Assembly: GCA_030145385.1 (NCBI GenBank)
Contig: JAQYVU010000004.1
Span: 49,986 to 113,985 of the forward strand
Direction of reading: 5' to 3'
Source: Desulfococcaceae bacterium
GTDB taxonomy: Bacteria > Desulfobacterota > Desulfobacteria > Desulfobacterales > Desulfosalsimonadaceae
DNA length: 64,000 nucleotides
A program made the position numbers and the translations under genes. Under the pieces are notes generated by a model. It was not told the origin of the DNA. It did no database searches and saw only the letters and a program-made list of their open reading frames with translations. Below, one piece after another: positions 17,428 to 23,417 of the stretch; position 1 is the first letter of the stretch; each line of letters opens with the position of its first letter.

Positions 17428-18018
17428 ATGTCTATAAATAATTTACCTGCTTTTCTTGTTGACCATTATGAAATTTATGAAATAAAACACGCAATAGCTA
17501 TTCTTTCTAATGATTTTCCCGATGAATATAATGACATTGTAGAAATCTTAACAGGTTTCAGATTATATAAAAGTCATGTTACAAGTCCTGGAGGACGTAA
17601 ATCACCTATTGCAAAATCCTTGGATAGTGAATTTTATGCCAGAAATTGGGAAGAAAAGGTCTTTCACACAAAAACTGTTGTTGATACAATTGACCATGAA
17701 AACCCGACTCATGGTATTGATTGTTACAGAAACCGTGTTGCTTTAGAGGTTGAGTGGAATAATAAAGATCCTTTTTATGATAGAGATTTAAACAATTTCA
17801 GAGTTCTTTTTGATTTAAGGGCAATTAGTGTAGGTGTAATGATTACTCGTTGTGACCACCTCCAAGATATTTTTAATGGTTTAGGAAAAGGAAGTTCTTA
17901 CGGAGCTTCAACAACCCATATGAGTAAGCTTCTCCCAAGATTACAAGGCGGTGGTGCAGGTGGTTGTCCAATTTTGGTTTTTGGCATTTCAAATGCTTTA
18001 TACGTAGAGGATATATAA
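17428..18018 (+). CDS. type II restriction endonuclease, BglII family
   Basis: 196 residues. The central part (THGIDCYRNRVALEVEWNNKDPFYDRDLNNFR, about residues 90-125) is the hallmark of the BglII-family restriction enzymes (RE_BglII): Asp followed by E-x-E/WNNKD in the catalytic core. The C-terminal GxGxGGCPILVFGI segment is also typical. It should cut unmethylated double-stranded DNA; the site cannot be read from the sequence. Shine-Dalgarno GGAG precedes the ATG by about 9 nt. The stop is directly followed by the methyltransferase ATG. The pair is a full restriction-modification unit. Confidence 0.8.
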   Translation: MSINNLPAFLVDHYEIYEIKHAIAILSNDFPDEYNDIVEILTGFRLYKSHVTSPGGRKSPIAKSLDSEFYARNWEEKVFHTKTVVDTIDHENPTHGIDCYRNRVALEVEWNNKDPFYDRDLNNFRVLFDLRAISVGVMITRCDHLQDIFNGLGKGSSYGASTTHMSKLLPRLQGGGAGGCPILVFGISNALYVEDI

Positions 18019-18669
18019 ATGGCTAATTTAGAGCTTATACAGGATTTTAGGGATAATATAACAGGAACTTATAGCACAATTTTAGCTGATCCTCCTTGGA
18101 GATTTGATAACAGAACTGGTAAAATGGCCCCGGAACATAAAAGACTTGCAAGATACGGCACTCTTTCTTTTAAAGATATTATGGATTTACCTGTTGATGA
18201 TATAGCCAATAACCCAAGTCATTTATATCTTTGGGTTCCAAATGCTCTCTTGCCTCAAGGCTTAGAAACAATGAAAGCTTGGGGGTTTCAATACAAATCT
18301 AATTTAATTTGGCATAAAGTGAGAAAAGACGGCGGTCCTGACGGTCGTGGTGTCGGTTTTTACTTTAGAAATACAACAGAAATTATTTTGTTTGGTATTA
18401 AAGGAAAATTAAGAACATTACAGCCTGGTAGATCTCAAGTGAATATCATGAGAACCAGAAAAAGAGAGCATTCAAGAAAGCCGGATGAATTATACGGTAT
18501 TATTGAAGCTTGCAGTCCTGGACCACTTTTAGAGCTTTTTGCCCGTGGCAACCGTGAGCGTTGGGATCAATGGGGGAATGAAGCCGAGGAAGACTATCAG
18601 CCAACTTGGCCCACTTATCAACATAATTCTTATACTGACAAGAAAGTTGCCGCAAAAGCAGGAGGGTAA
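18019..18669 (+). CDS. MT-A70 family DNA adenine-N6 methyltransferase
   Basis: 216 residues. Catalytic DPPW lies at residues 24-27 (TILADPPWRFDN); then come HLYLWVPNALL, the WGF-x-Y-x-SNLIWHK-V-x-KDG block, EIILFGIKG, and SRKPDELYGIIEACSPGPLLELFARG near residue 160, all in the order seen in MT-A70 proteins. In a restriction cassette it will methylate adenine in the recognition site and so protect the prophage and host DNA from the adjacent nuclease. It starts on the base after the nuclease stop, with GAGG upstream, so the two are tightly co-translated. Confidence 0.85.
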   Translation: MANLELIQDFRDNITGTYSTILADPPWRFDNRTGKMAPEHKRLARYGTLSFKDIMDLPVDDIANNPSHLYLWVPNALLPQGLETMKAWGFQYKSNLIWHKVRKDGGPDGRGVGFYFRNTTEIILFGIKGKLRTLQPGRSQVNIMRTRKREHSRKPDELYGIIEACSPGPLLELFARGNRERWDQWGNEAEEDYQPTWPTYQHNSYTDKKVAAKAGG

Positions 18670-18671
18670 TT

Positions 18672-18911
18672 ATGGCTTGTTCTGATGAGGTCTTTGAAGC
18701 AGCTAAAGTAATTGTAAAAGCAAAAAAGAAAAATGAATTTACTATTAGAGAAGTGCGGGAATATTTAAAAAAGCAAAAGAGCGAATATGCAGAGAATACA
18801 ATTCGTGGTCAAATTGTAGCAACCTGTAATACTGATTCTAAAAAAAATAAATATCCGTATTTCAAAAAAGATAAGGGTGTCCGTGGCGGATATAAATTAG
18901 TCGATTATTAA
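18672..18911 (+). CDS. small winged-helix-like protein of the R-M cassette
   Basis: 79 residues, basic. FTIREVREYLKKQKSEYAENTIRGQIVATCNTDS reads as a helix-turn-helix with a following wing; similar modules (DUF7669-like) occur attached or next to restriction enzymes. It lies 2 nt after the methyltransferase and has a strong Shine-Dalgarno (GGAGG). It may bind DNA as a controller of the cassette or serve as a specificity helper. A candidate target is the palindrome at 17374-17388. No direct proof. Confidence 0.6.
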   Translation: MACSDEVFEAAKVIVKAKKKNEFTIREVREYLKKQKSEYAENTIRGQIVATCNTDSKKNKYPYFKKDKGVRGGYKLVDY

Positions 18912-18993
18912 CTGCCAGCTAACCGTGAGAAGATAGACCCCTAAAGGCTCACGCCTCTAAATGCTTATTCCCACGAATCAGCCAGCAATTATT

Positions 18994-19158
18994 TTATAAA
19001 TCTTTGACACGATTATAGTTCTTGTTGTCTTTCATAGCCTCCAATTTTAATTTAGCTATTTCTTCTTCAGCTATGTCTCTAATTTTGGGGTTAGCTTTCA
19101 TCTTCCCTTCCCAAAACCCTATTTTCATTTTAGTTGTTTTATCCATAACTTTAACCAT
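18994..19158 (-). CDS. small phage hypothetical protein
   Basis: 54 residues on the - strand, basic and helical (MVKVMDKTTKMKIGFWEGKM...AEEEIAKLKLEAMKDNKNYNRVKDL). Start by the ATG whose complement is at 19156-19158; ribosome site is weak (GGAAG at about 14 nt). It lies downstream of the small RNA promoter on the same strand, so it could be expressed by read-through. No family recognised. Confidence 0.4.
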   Translation of the reverse strand: MVKVMDKTTKMKIGFWEGKMKANPKIRDIAEEEIAKLKLEAMKDNKNYNRVKDL

Positions 19159-19484
19159 ATTATGCCCATTACTTCCCTGATTACAGGCAGTATTTGTTTA
19201 GAGCGTATGTATCAGCTAATAGATACTATTTAATAAAACCTTAAAGGCTACTTCCATCTACTAAATTCGCATCACTCCCGTTTATTTAAGAACACATCAG
19301 GTCGCCTGTTGTCAGGGCAGGACAGAGCAGGCACTTAAAATCTATTCTCAAATAGGAGATAAAAAATTCGGCGGAAATGTTTTTACTAGCCATTCCCGAA
19401 ACGCTAGATTAGCTGAATTGTTTACTTGTAAGGGGTGGCTGATGTGAAAGGCTAAGACACACCAGCGGATACAAATTCACCCCT
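19159..19484. other. structured stretch without a convincing gene
   Basis: Several inverted repeats follow one another here: GTATC/GATAC (19210s), GCCTG...CAGGC with an inner TGTC/GACA (19306-19335), ATCTATT/AATAGGAGAT (19339-19360), CTAGC/GCTAG (19389-19410), and a closing AAGGGGTG/CACCCCTT pair (about 19431-19487) around GCTGATGTG/CACACCAGC. The + strand is also open from 19265 to 19447 (60 codons, no ATG/GTG/TTG near its start), ending in ...ARLAELFTCKGWLM. It may be a structured RNA or the relic of a gene. I cannot choose between these. Confidence 0.35.
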
Positions 19485-19583
19485 TATAAAAAAACAAAAC
19501 TCCGTCTTCGTGGCAACCAGCACAGTTGAAATCCACAAATTCGGAGTTTTGTTCCTGTGCTGGTTATATGATTGTAAACACCT
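19485..19583 (-). ncRNA. putative small structured RNA / attenuator
   Basis: Read on the - strand, the RNA would start near 19583, just after a strong extended -10 promoter, and end in a U-run at about 19485. It contains two interleaved perfect inverted repeats: AACCAGCACAG (19565-19555) with CTGTGCTGGTT (19525-19515), and AACAAAACTCCG (19553-19542) with CGGAGTTTTGTT (19504-19493), the latter followed by TTTTT. An inner stem TTTGTGG/CCACGAA extends the second hairpin. The second is a typical intrinsic terminator; the first, formed earlier, would trap its 5' arm. So this is either a ~98-nt stand-alone small RNA or a switch upstream of the 54-residue gene. No known family assigned. Confidence 0.6.
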
Positions 19584-19589
19584 ATAATT

Positions 19590-19617
19590 ATTATAACATA
19601 CTGGTTTTATTTGTCAC
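19590..19617 (-). promoter_or_regulatory. promoter of the small RNA
   Basis: On the - strand: GTGACA (19617-19612), 16-nt spacer, then TGT-TATAAT with the perfect -10 at 19595-19590 and an extended -10 TG. It directs transcription into the terminator-containing RNA. No open reading frame starts directly downstream. Confidence 0.65.
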
Positions 19618-19637
19618 TGTGGATAACTCGGAAAGAA

Positions 19638-19664
19638 AAGGAGACTTTGATTAAAAGCCTCCTT
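19638..19664 (-). terminator. terminator of the zinc-ribbon operon
   Basis: On the - strand AAGGAGGCTTT pairs with AAAGTCTCCTT (11 bp, one G-T wobble) around a 5-nt loop, followed by TTCTTT. It lies 9 nt after the last zinc-ribbon stop and just before the small RNA promoter. Confidence 0.65.
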
Positions 19665-19672
19665 ATTACTGC

Positions 19673-19822
19673 TTATGCAGCATTTGCCTGTTCCTGGGTA
19701 TAGGAATAGGTGTTGTCCTGATACTTGACCAGGTTATGGAATCTTGAATTGCAGGTTCTGCAAACAAGAAAGCCATCTTCTTGACAAAGAACAGAATTAC
19801 AGCAAGGACATTGATAGATCAT
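19673..19822 (-). CDS. small zinc-ribbon protein
   Basis: 49 residues with two CxxC knuckles: QCPCCNS at the start and CRTCNS about 20 residues later, i.e. a four-Cys zinc ribbon, then a polar tail (YTQEQANAA). Such tiny proteins bind nucleic acid or act as adaptors. The ATG overlaps the upstream stop as ATGA and has a GGGGG-type ribosome site. It is the last gene of a - strand mini-operon. Confidence 0.6.
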   Translation of the reverse strand: MIYQCPCCNSVLCQEDGFLVCRTCNSRFHNLVKYQDNTYSYTQEQANAA

Positions 19823-19926
19823 TTATCCCCCTTTTTGCAGTGATAGCAAAGCGTAATAAGGTTGCCGTTCATATCCATTTCATGAAACATTACATCTGTT
19901 TTTCTTCCGCAAATCATACACTTCAT
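19819..19926 (-). CDS. tiny zinc-finger-like protein
   Basis: 35 residues with CMICGRK near the N-terminus and CYHCKK near the C-terminus, a CxxC...CxxC zinc-binding pair separated by ~20 residues. The start is part of an ATGA overlap with the upstream gene and has a perfect AAGGAGG site 5 nt away, which supports real translation despite the size. Role unknown. Confidence 0.55.
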   Translation of the reverse strand: MKCMICGRKTDVMFHEMDMNGNLITLCYHCKKGDK

Positions 19927-20123
19927 ATTTTCCTCCTTATACAAGATGAACAGTAGAAATAATCTTTACCCTCAATAATAACGCCAGTTCCTCTCATAAT
20001 TATTTGTCCGCAATCACGGCACAGATAACCTTTTCTTGTGGCTCTCCACTCATTGAAATCCATTAATTTGATGTAAGTAGCCATTAATAAAAATGCCAAC
20101 CCACTCATAACCATATCTTTCAT
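19923..20123 (-). CDS. membrane-anchored zinc-ribbon protein
   Basis: 66 residues. Residues 3-20 are a hydrophobic helix (MVMSGLAFLLMATYIKLM), and the C-terminal part has CRDCG and CSSC knuckles forming a zinc ribbon. AAGGAGG precedes the ATG. First structural gene of the three-gene - strand operon, downstream of a 7-codon leader frame. Could be a small membrane regulator or a lysogeny-associated protein; no family recognised. Confidence 0.6.
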   Translation of the reverse strand: MKDMVMSGLAFLLMATYIKLMDFNEWRATRKGYLCRDCGQIIMRGTGVIIEGKDYFYCSSCIRRKI

Positions 20124-20147
20124 AATTGCCTCCTTTTGCCACCGCTC

Positions 20148-20171
20148 TTAGGTCGTTTCGCTGTTGTCCAT
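20148..20171 (-). CDS. seven-codon leader peptide frame
   Basis: ATG-GAC-AAC-AGC-GAA-ACG-ACC-TAA (MDNSETT) follows a perfect AAGGAGG at 7 nt, better than many real genes, and ends 24 nt before the next start. It may be a leader peptide that couples translation, or only a spare ribosome-binding site. Confidence 0.35.
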   Translation of the reverse strand: MDNSETT

Positions 20172-20207
20172 TGTTTATCCTCCTTTTGGTTAAATGTCCT
20201 TTCTTGT

Positions 20208-20252
20208 ATTATAGCACATATACTTAATTAATTTAGATAGTTATGGTATAAT
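20208..20252. promoter_or_regulatory. divergent extended -10 promoters
   Basis: On the - strand TGC-TATAAT (20213-20208) drives the zinc-ribbon operon. On the + strand TGG-TATAAT (20247-20252) faces the HNH gene. The + strand -10 ends 6 nt before the ATG at 20259, so the predicted transcription start is the A of that ATG, i.e. a leaderless message. Confidence 0.6.
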
Positions 20253-20258
20253 ATAGGC

Positions 20259-20714
20259 ATGAAGATAGAAATACAAAAAGCTAAAAAAAGAAAAACCGAA
20301 AAAAAGCGATTGGAAAAAGAGTGTATGGACTTATGGCAAAAATGCGTAAAAGCGAGGGCTGGTTATAAATGTGAGTATTGGGGTTGTAATAAAACTGAAT
20401 ACTTAAATGCTCATCACATATTCAGCCGAAGCCGGAACTCAACAAAATATGACATTCAAAATGGCATGTGTCTTTGTTCTGGACACCACTCTTTACAAAT
20501 TGATTCAGCACATAAAGATCCAGAATTCTTAAAGAAAGTATTGGGAGAGATTGACGGATTTAAGCCACTTAGAAGTCAAACTTGGTATCAAATGTTGAGA
20601 TTAAGAGCTTATACGCCAGCTAAATTGGATTTGAAAATGGAAAAACTTTATTTGGAGAAAGAACTGGAAAATATAGAAAATAGGGTAATTACGTCTAATG
20701 ACAAAGGGTTATAG
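20259..20714 (+). CDS. HNH nuclease, NinG-like
   Basis: 151 residues. A very basic start (KKRKTEKKRLEKEC) is followed by GYKCEYWGCNKTEYLNAHHIFSRSRNSTKYDIQNGMCLCSGHH, the zinc-HNH pattern with NAHHIFSR similar to NinG-type recombination proteins and other phage HNH enzymes. It would nick or cut DNA in recombination or replication. Its ATG is at the predicted transcription start and lacks a ribosome site, so it is probably leaderless. Confidence 0.7.
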   Translation: MKIEIQKAKKRKTEKKRLEKECMDLWQKCVKARAGYKCEYWGCNKTEYLNAHHIFSRSRNSTKYDIQNGMCLCSGHHSLQIDSAHKDPEFLKKVLGEIDGFKPLRSQTWYQMLRLRAYTPAKLDLKMEKLYLEKELENIENRVITSNDKGL

Positions 20715-20742
20715 CTCTTTTAAGTTGAATTAGGAGGTGAAA

Positions 20743-20862
20743 ATGACAGCAGAAATTTGGATCATCATTCAGAAGCTAGAGGAAATTGGTTGTTATGAAA
20801 CTGCCAGGGCAATTTACCAGATTTTACAAGAAGGAGGTGATAACCGTGTTCAAAGAATTTAA
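20743..20862 (+). CDS. tiny phage protein
   Basis: 39 residues (MTAEIWIIIQKLEEIGCYETARAIYQILQEGG...) forming one or two helices. The start has a textbook AGGAGG with 7-nt spacing. Its 3' end overlaps the next start by 17 nt. No known family. Confidence 0.5.
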   Translation: MTAEIWIIIQKLEEIGCYETARAIYQILQEGGDNRVQRI

Positions 20863-20986
20863 GAAACAAGCGTTTGGTGGATGGGGAAAAGCATTGAAAG
20901 CGACAATGGGCCATAAACCGAAAAAGAAATCGCAACGAAGTGTTCAGATCCATTATCACATCTACAAGAAGAAGCCCCGCAATTAA
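20846..20986 (+). CDS. small basic phage protein
   Basis: 46 residues from a GTG start, chosen because AAGGAGG sits 8 nt upstream. Very basic in the second half (GHKPKKKSQRSVQIHYHIYKKKPRN), which points to nucleic-acid binding. The coding end runs into a terminator hairpin. No family recognised. Confidence 0.5.
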   Translation: MFKEFKKQAFGGWGKALKATMGHKPKKKSQRSVQIHYHIYKKKPRN

Positions 20987-20994
20987 GCGGGGCT
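20973..20994 (-). terminator. terminator of the excisionase gene
   Basis: AGCCCCGC/GCGGGGCT, an 8-bp perfect stem with a 6-nt loop. Read on the - strand it is followed by TTCTTCTTG, so it most likely ends the excisionase transcript; it could also slow + strand transcripts converging from the left. Confidence 0.7.
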
Positions 20995-21000
20995 AAGGAG

Positions 21001-21216
21001 TTAAGTCAGTCCATGCCTATCCTCTACGGTAGGCTGGGCTGGCTTAGTAGGTTGAGCGTTGGATTTAATCCACTCAAAAAACCTTTTTTTGTCGATGAAC
21101 CAGCGACCCTCAATTTTAAAAGCACAATCCCACTTACCTATGTGCTTATAAACCCATTTCTGGGAAACATTGAGAACACTTGCCACTTCACCGACAGAAT
21201 AAAATAAAGCCTGCAT
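21001..21216 (-). CDS. excisionase-like helix-turn-helix protein
   Basis: 71 residues: LFYSVGEVASVLNVSQKWVYKHI...GAFKIEGRWFIDKKRFFEWIKS-type layout (actual third helix CAFKIEGRWFIDKKRF) is the winged helix of the HTH_17/Xis group. It would bind the attachment-site arms to steer the integrase to excision. GGAGG lies 6 nt before the start. It faces away from the integrase operon, sharing a control region with it. Confidence 0.7.
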   Translation of the reverse strand: MQALFYSVGEVASVLNVSQKWVYKHIGKWDCAFKIEGRWFIDKKRFFEWIKSNAQPTKPAQPTVEDRHGLT

Positions 21217-21349
21217 AAGACCTCCATAAAAGCCTCACACATTCCTTATTTTTATACCTCTGGTTTTTTTGAGTAAGTAATGAACCCGAACTTCCCTCAA
21301 TACCTACTTATATATCGTTCTTTTATAACTTAAACAAAAGGAGAAGCCA
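21217..21349. promoter_or_regulatory. divergent control region xis / int operon
   Basis: 133 bases between the divergent excisionase and the small-protein/integrase operon. AT-rich; it must hold both promoters. I see partial direct repeats (AGTAAGTAAT, TACCTACTTA) but no clean operator or consensus -35/-10 pair. Confidence 0.3.
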
Positions 21350-21577
21350 ATGCTTAAAATCGAGATTACCGATGAAAACGTTAAGGCAACCCTGAAAATT
21401 GATTTAAAGGATTCCAATGAATTGAAGACTTCGGAGTTAGCGATGCACTTTGCCAGAGATTTAGCCAGCCAGCTTTATGACATTATGCTGGATGAAAACG
21501 GAGAGAGTGAAGTCGATGTTGAGCTTGTTATTGGTGGTAAAGAAGTCAATTACAGTATTTTAGATAAGGAGGATTAA
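21350..21577 (+). CDS. small acidic phage protein, paralogue A
   Basis: 75 residues, alternating strand-helix-strand: IEITDENVKATLKIDL, then a helix (ELAMHFARDLASQLYDIM), then EVDVELVIGGKEVNY. The same layout recurs in the next gene, so the two are a diverged tandem pair. Strong AAGGAG site. Function unknown; first gene of the integrase operon. Confidence 0.55.
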   Translation: MLKIEITDENVKATLKIDLKDSNELKTSELAMHFARDLASQLYDIMLDENGESEVDVELVIGGKEVNYSILDKED

Positions 21578-21579
21578 TC

Positions 21580-21798
21580 ATGATTGTTGTTGATATTTGG
21601 GATGAAAACGAGGACCGCACCACTTTTAAGACCGAGATAGACAAAAGATATTTGTCTCGTGTTGCTGCGGAAATACTGGTGGTGATTAATCATTATGAAC
21701 AGGCAGATGTTGAGATGGAATTTGTTAGAGACCATCATGAAATTGCAGGATTCACCTTAATAAAAGGTGGAAAAATGAAAGACGGAGGAGGTGATTAG
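21580..21798 (+). CDS. small acidic phage protein, paralogue B
   Basis: 72 residues with the same strand-helix-strand layout as the gene before it (VDIWDENEDRTTFKTEI, helix RVAAEILVVINHY, ADVEMEFVRDHHEIAGFTLI). AAGGAGG lies at 8 nt before the ATG. Its 3' end encodes the GGAGG that serves the integrase start, overlapping it by 8 nt. Confidence 0.55.
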   Translation: MIVVDIWDENEDRTTFKTEIDKRYLSRVAAEILVVINHYEQADVEMEFVRDHHEIAGFTLIKGGKMKDGGGD

Positions 21799-22753
21799 AT
21801 TGCCGTGTTATCAGCGGAAAATAAAGAAAGGTGTCCGTTGGTTTTATAAAGGTTCTTACTTGAGACAGAATTATCACTCAAAAGCCATTTATTTAACCAA
21901 AAAAGAGTGTGCTACTGCTGAAAGAGCTAAAATCAATGAATTGGACAAGAAAGCTCGCAGTATTAACGGTGATATCGGTATTAAGGATTTATTTAATCAG
22001 CGATTGGATAATATTCAGACCAATAAAAGCAAAAAGTATTATGAAGAGAATAGACGGTTCTTCCAGATGTTCTTGGATTTTACAAAAAAACAAATGGTAT
22101 CTGAAATTAGCAAAGCTGATGGTTATAAATTCGTTAACCAGTTTTCCGCTGATCTTAAGAAAGAGGGAAAGGATAATTTTAAAGTCAACGCCGCTATAAG
22201 GGTTTTAAAAGCAGCATTTAATGAAGCTATTGATATTCACGAAGTTAATATGAGAAACCCTTTTAAGATTAAATTCTTTCCTGTAAAAATTCAGACCAAA
22301 CATATACCTTCCCAGGCTGATATTGATAAGGTTAAAAAAATTAGCAATCCAGAACAGAGACTGCTAATTGACTTTGTTGATCAGACAGCCTGCCGAATAA
22401 TGGAGGCTATAAGGCTGGATTTTGAAGAGATTAACGGAGAACAGCTTACACTCTACACTCGCAAGAGTAAAAACTCTAATTTCACACCCCGCATAATTCC
22501 CTTGCCAGACTGTTTAAAGAATGTTAAAGGAACTGGAAAAGTTTTTTCGTGGACTGATTATCCACACTTTGTGGGTGAGAAAGCTAAGTCCTTAAAGATT
22601 AAACGCTGGAATTGGCATTCACTGAGACATAGACGAGCCTCAATATGGGCTAATAACGGAATGAGCTTAATTGAGTTGCAATACCGCCTTGGTCACAGTA
22701 ATATGGAAACAACGCAAAAATATTTGCAGTTGCTTGGATTTACGAAATCGTAG
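21791..22753 (+). CDS. int: phage tyrosine integrase
   Basis: 320 residues from a GTG start preceded by GGAGGAG. The N-terminus is an AP2-like/arm-binding domain (VRWFYKGSYLRQNYHSKAIYLTKKECATAERA), then a core-binding helical domain (residues ~55-150), then the catalytic domain with Arg near residue 200 (ACRIMEA), HSLRH at ~275-279, LGHS at ~299 and the nucleophile Tyr at ~310 (TTQKYLQL). It recombines attP with the chromosomal site. Its 3' end is 67 bp before a tRNA-Leu gene in the same direction, an unusual arrangement (see tRNA entry). Confidence 0.88.
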   Translation: MIRLPCYQRKIKKGVRWFYKGSYLRQNYHSKAIYLTKKECATAERAKINELDKKARSINGDIGIKDLFNQRLDNIQTNKSKKYYEENRRFFQMFLDFTKKQMVSEISKADGYKFVNQFSADLKKEGKDNFKVNAAIRVLKAAFNEAIDIHEVNMRNPFKIKFFPVKIQTKHIPSQADIDKVKKISNPEQRLLIDFVDQTACRIMEAIRLDFEEINGEQLTLYTRKSKNSNFTPRIIPLPDCLKNVKGTGKVFSWTDYPHFVGEKAKSLKIKRWNWHSLRHRRASIWANNGMSLIELQYRLGHSNMETTQKYLQLLGFTKS

Positions 22754-22820
22754 CCATTTTTTCCCCAGTTTCAGAAAGGAAATAGAGAAGACTTTATAAG
22801 TTACTGAAAATACAATATGT

Positions 22821-22907
22821 GCCGGAGTGGTGGAATTGGTAGACGCAGAGGACTCAAAATCCTCCGCCAGCGATGGTGTGCGAGTTCAAGTCTCGCCTCC
22901 GGCACCA
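22821..22907 (+). tRNA. tRNA-Leu(CAA)
   Basis: 87 nt including an encoded CCA. Acceptor GCCGGAG/CTCCGGC, anticodon stem GAGGA/TCCTC, loop CTCAAAA (anticodon CAA), long variable arm as in leucine tRNAs, T loop GTTCAAG. The 5' side is flanked by the integrase gene and the 3' side by a terminator. Because the integrase lies on the 5' side, this complete copy is probably carried by the element rather than being the split chromosomal gene; compare the partial copy at 23903. Confidence 0.95.
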
Positions 22908-22918
22908 TCTAAAATAAG

Positions 22919-22953
22919 GGGTTTAATAATATGAATATTGTTAAACCCTTTTT
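22919..22953 (+). terminator. terminator of tRNA-Leu
   Basis: GGGTTTAATAAT pairs with ATTGTTAAACCC (one mismatch) around a 6-nt loop, followed by TTTTT. Confidence 0.75.
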
Positions 22954-23150
22954 AATTTGGATTTATAGTCACTCTGTCTTTTTAAATGCGCGCACCATCG
23001 ATAACTTTACGTACCGTTGTCAGTCATATTAAATATAAAGGGTACACAACAGTTTGGGGCGAGGGAAATATTTGAAAGTTCAGATCACACCGAAAAATGA
23101 AAGGTCATTTTTAAACTTTGAGAGAATTTAGTACAGGCTGATAACATTTT

Positions 23151-23417
23151 TTAGGGGATATTTCGGTATATGTCTTTGCGGTGTCCAATTTTGACGACCA
23201 GAATGATAAGGACATCATCCTGAATTTCATAAATTATCCGATAGTCACCGACACGTACCCTGTGAAATGGGTTGTCTCCCTTCATTTTCGTTGTGTCTGG
23301 ATTTGGGAGGTTGTCCACCAGGCTATCAATTTTGTTGGCGATGCGTTTTTGGTCAGCTTTTGGAATTTTTTTGAGCGCTTTTGCAGCAGAACGTTTAAGC
23401 AGGATTTGATAGCTCAA
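23151..23417 (-). CDS. RelE/ParE-superfamily toxin
   Basis: 88 residues: YQILLKRSAAKALKKIPKADQKRIANKIDSLVDNLPNPDTTKMKG, then FHRVRVGDYRIIYEIQDDVLIILVVKIGHRKDIY. This is the full RelE-like fold with the R-x-GDYRIIYE and GHRKDIY motifs of ribosome-dependent mRNA interferases. It overlaps the antitoxin gene by 4 nt (ATGA), the usual antitoxin-first operon. Base composition is less AT-rich than the phage core, so it may be a separate acquisition. Confidence 0.88.
   Translation of the reverse strand: MSYQILLKRSAAKALKKIPKADQKRIANKIDSLVDNLPNPDTTKMKGDNPFHRVRVGDYRIIYEIQDDVLIILVVKIGHRKDIYRNIP

Noticed and set aside
19159..19600. tmRNA or RNase P RNA
   Set aside because: The stretch lacks the tRNA-like ends and the conserved cores of both RNAs; the visible stems do not fit either fold.
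19744..19956. + strand open frame of 70 codons
   Set aside because: It lies opposite three - strand zinc-ribbon genes that have strong ribosome sites and ATGA overlaps; the + frame has none.
22821..22907. Classical integration into the 3' end of this tRNA by the phage on its left
   Set aside because: With the tRNA on the + strand a 3'-end insertion would place the phage to its right; the integrase and phage genes are to the left.
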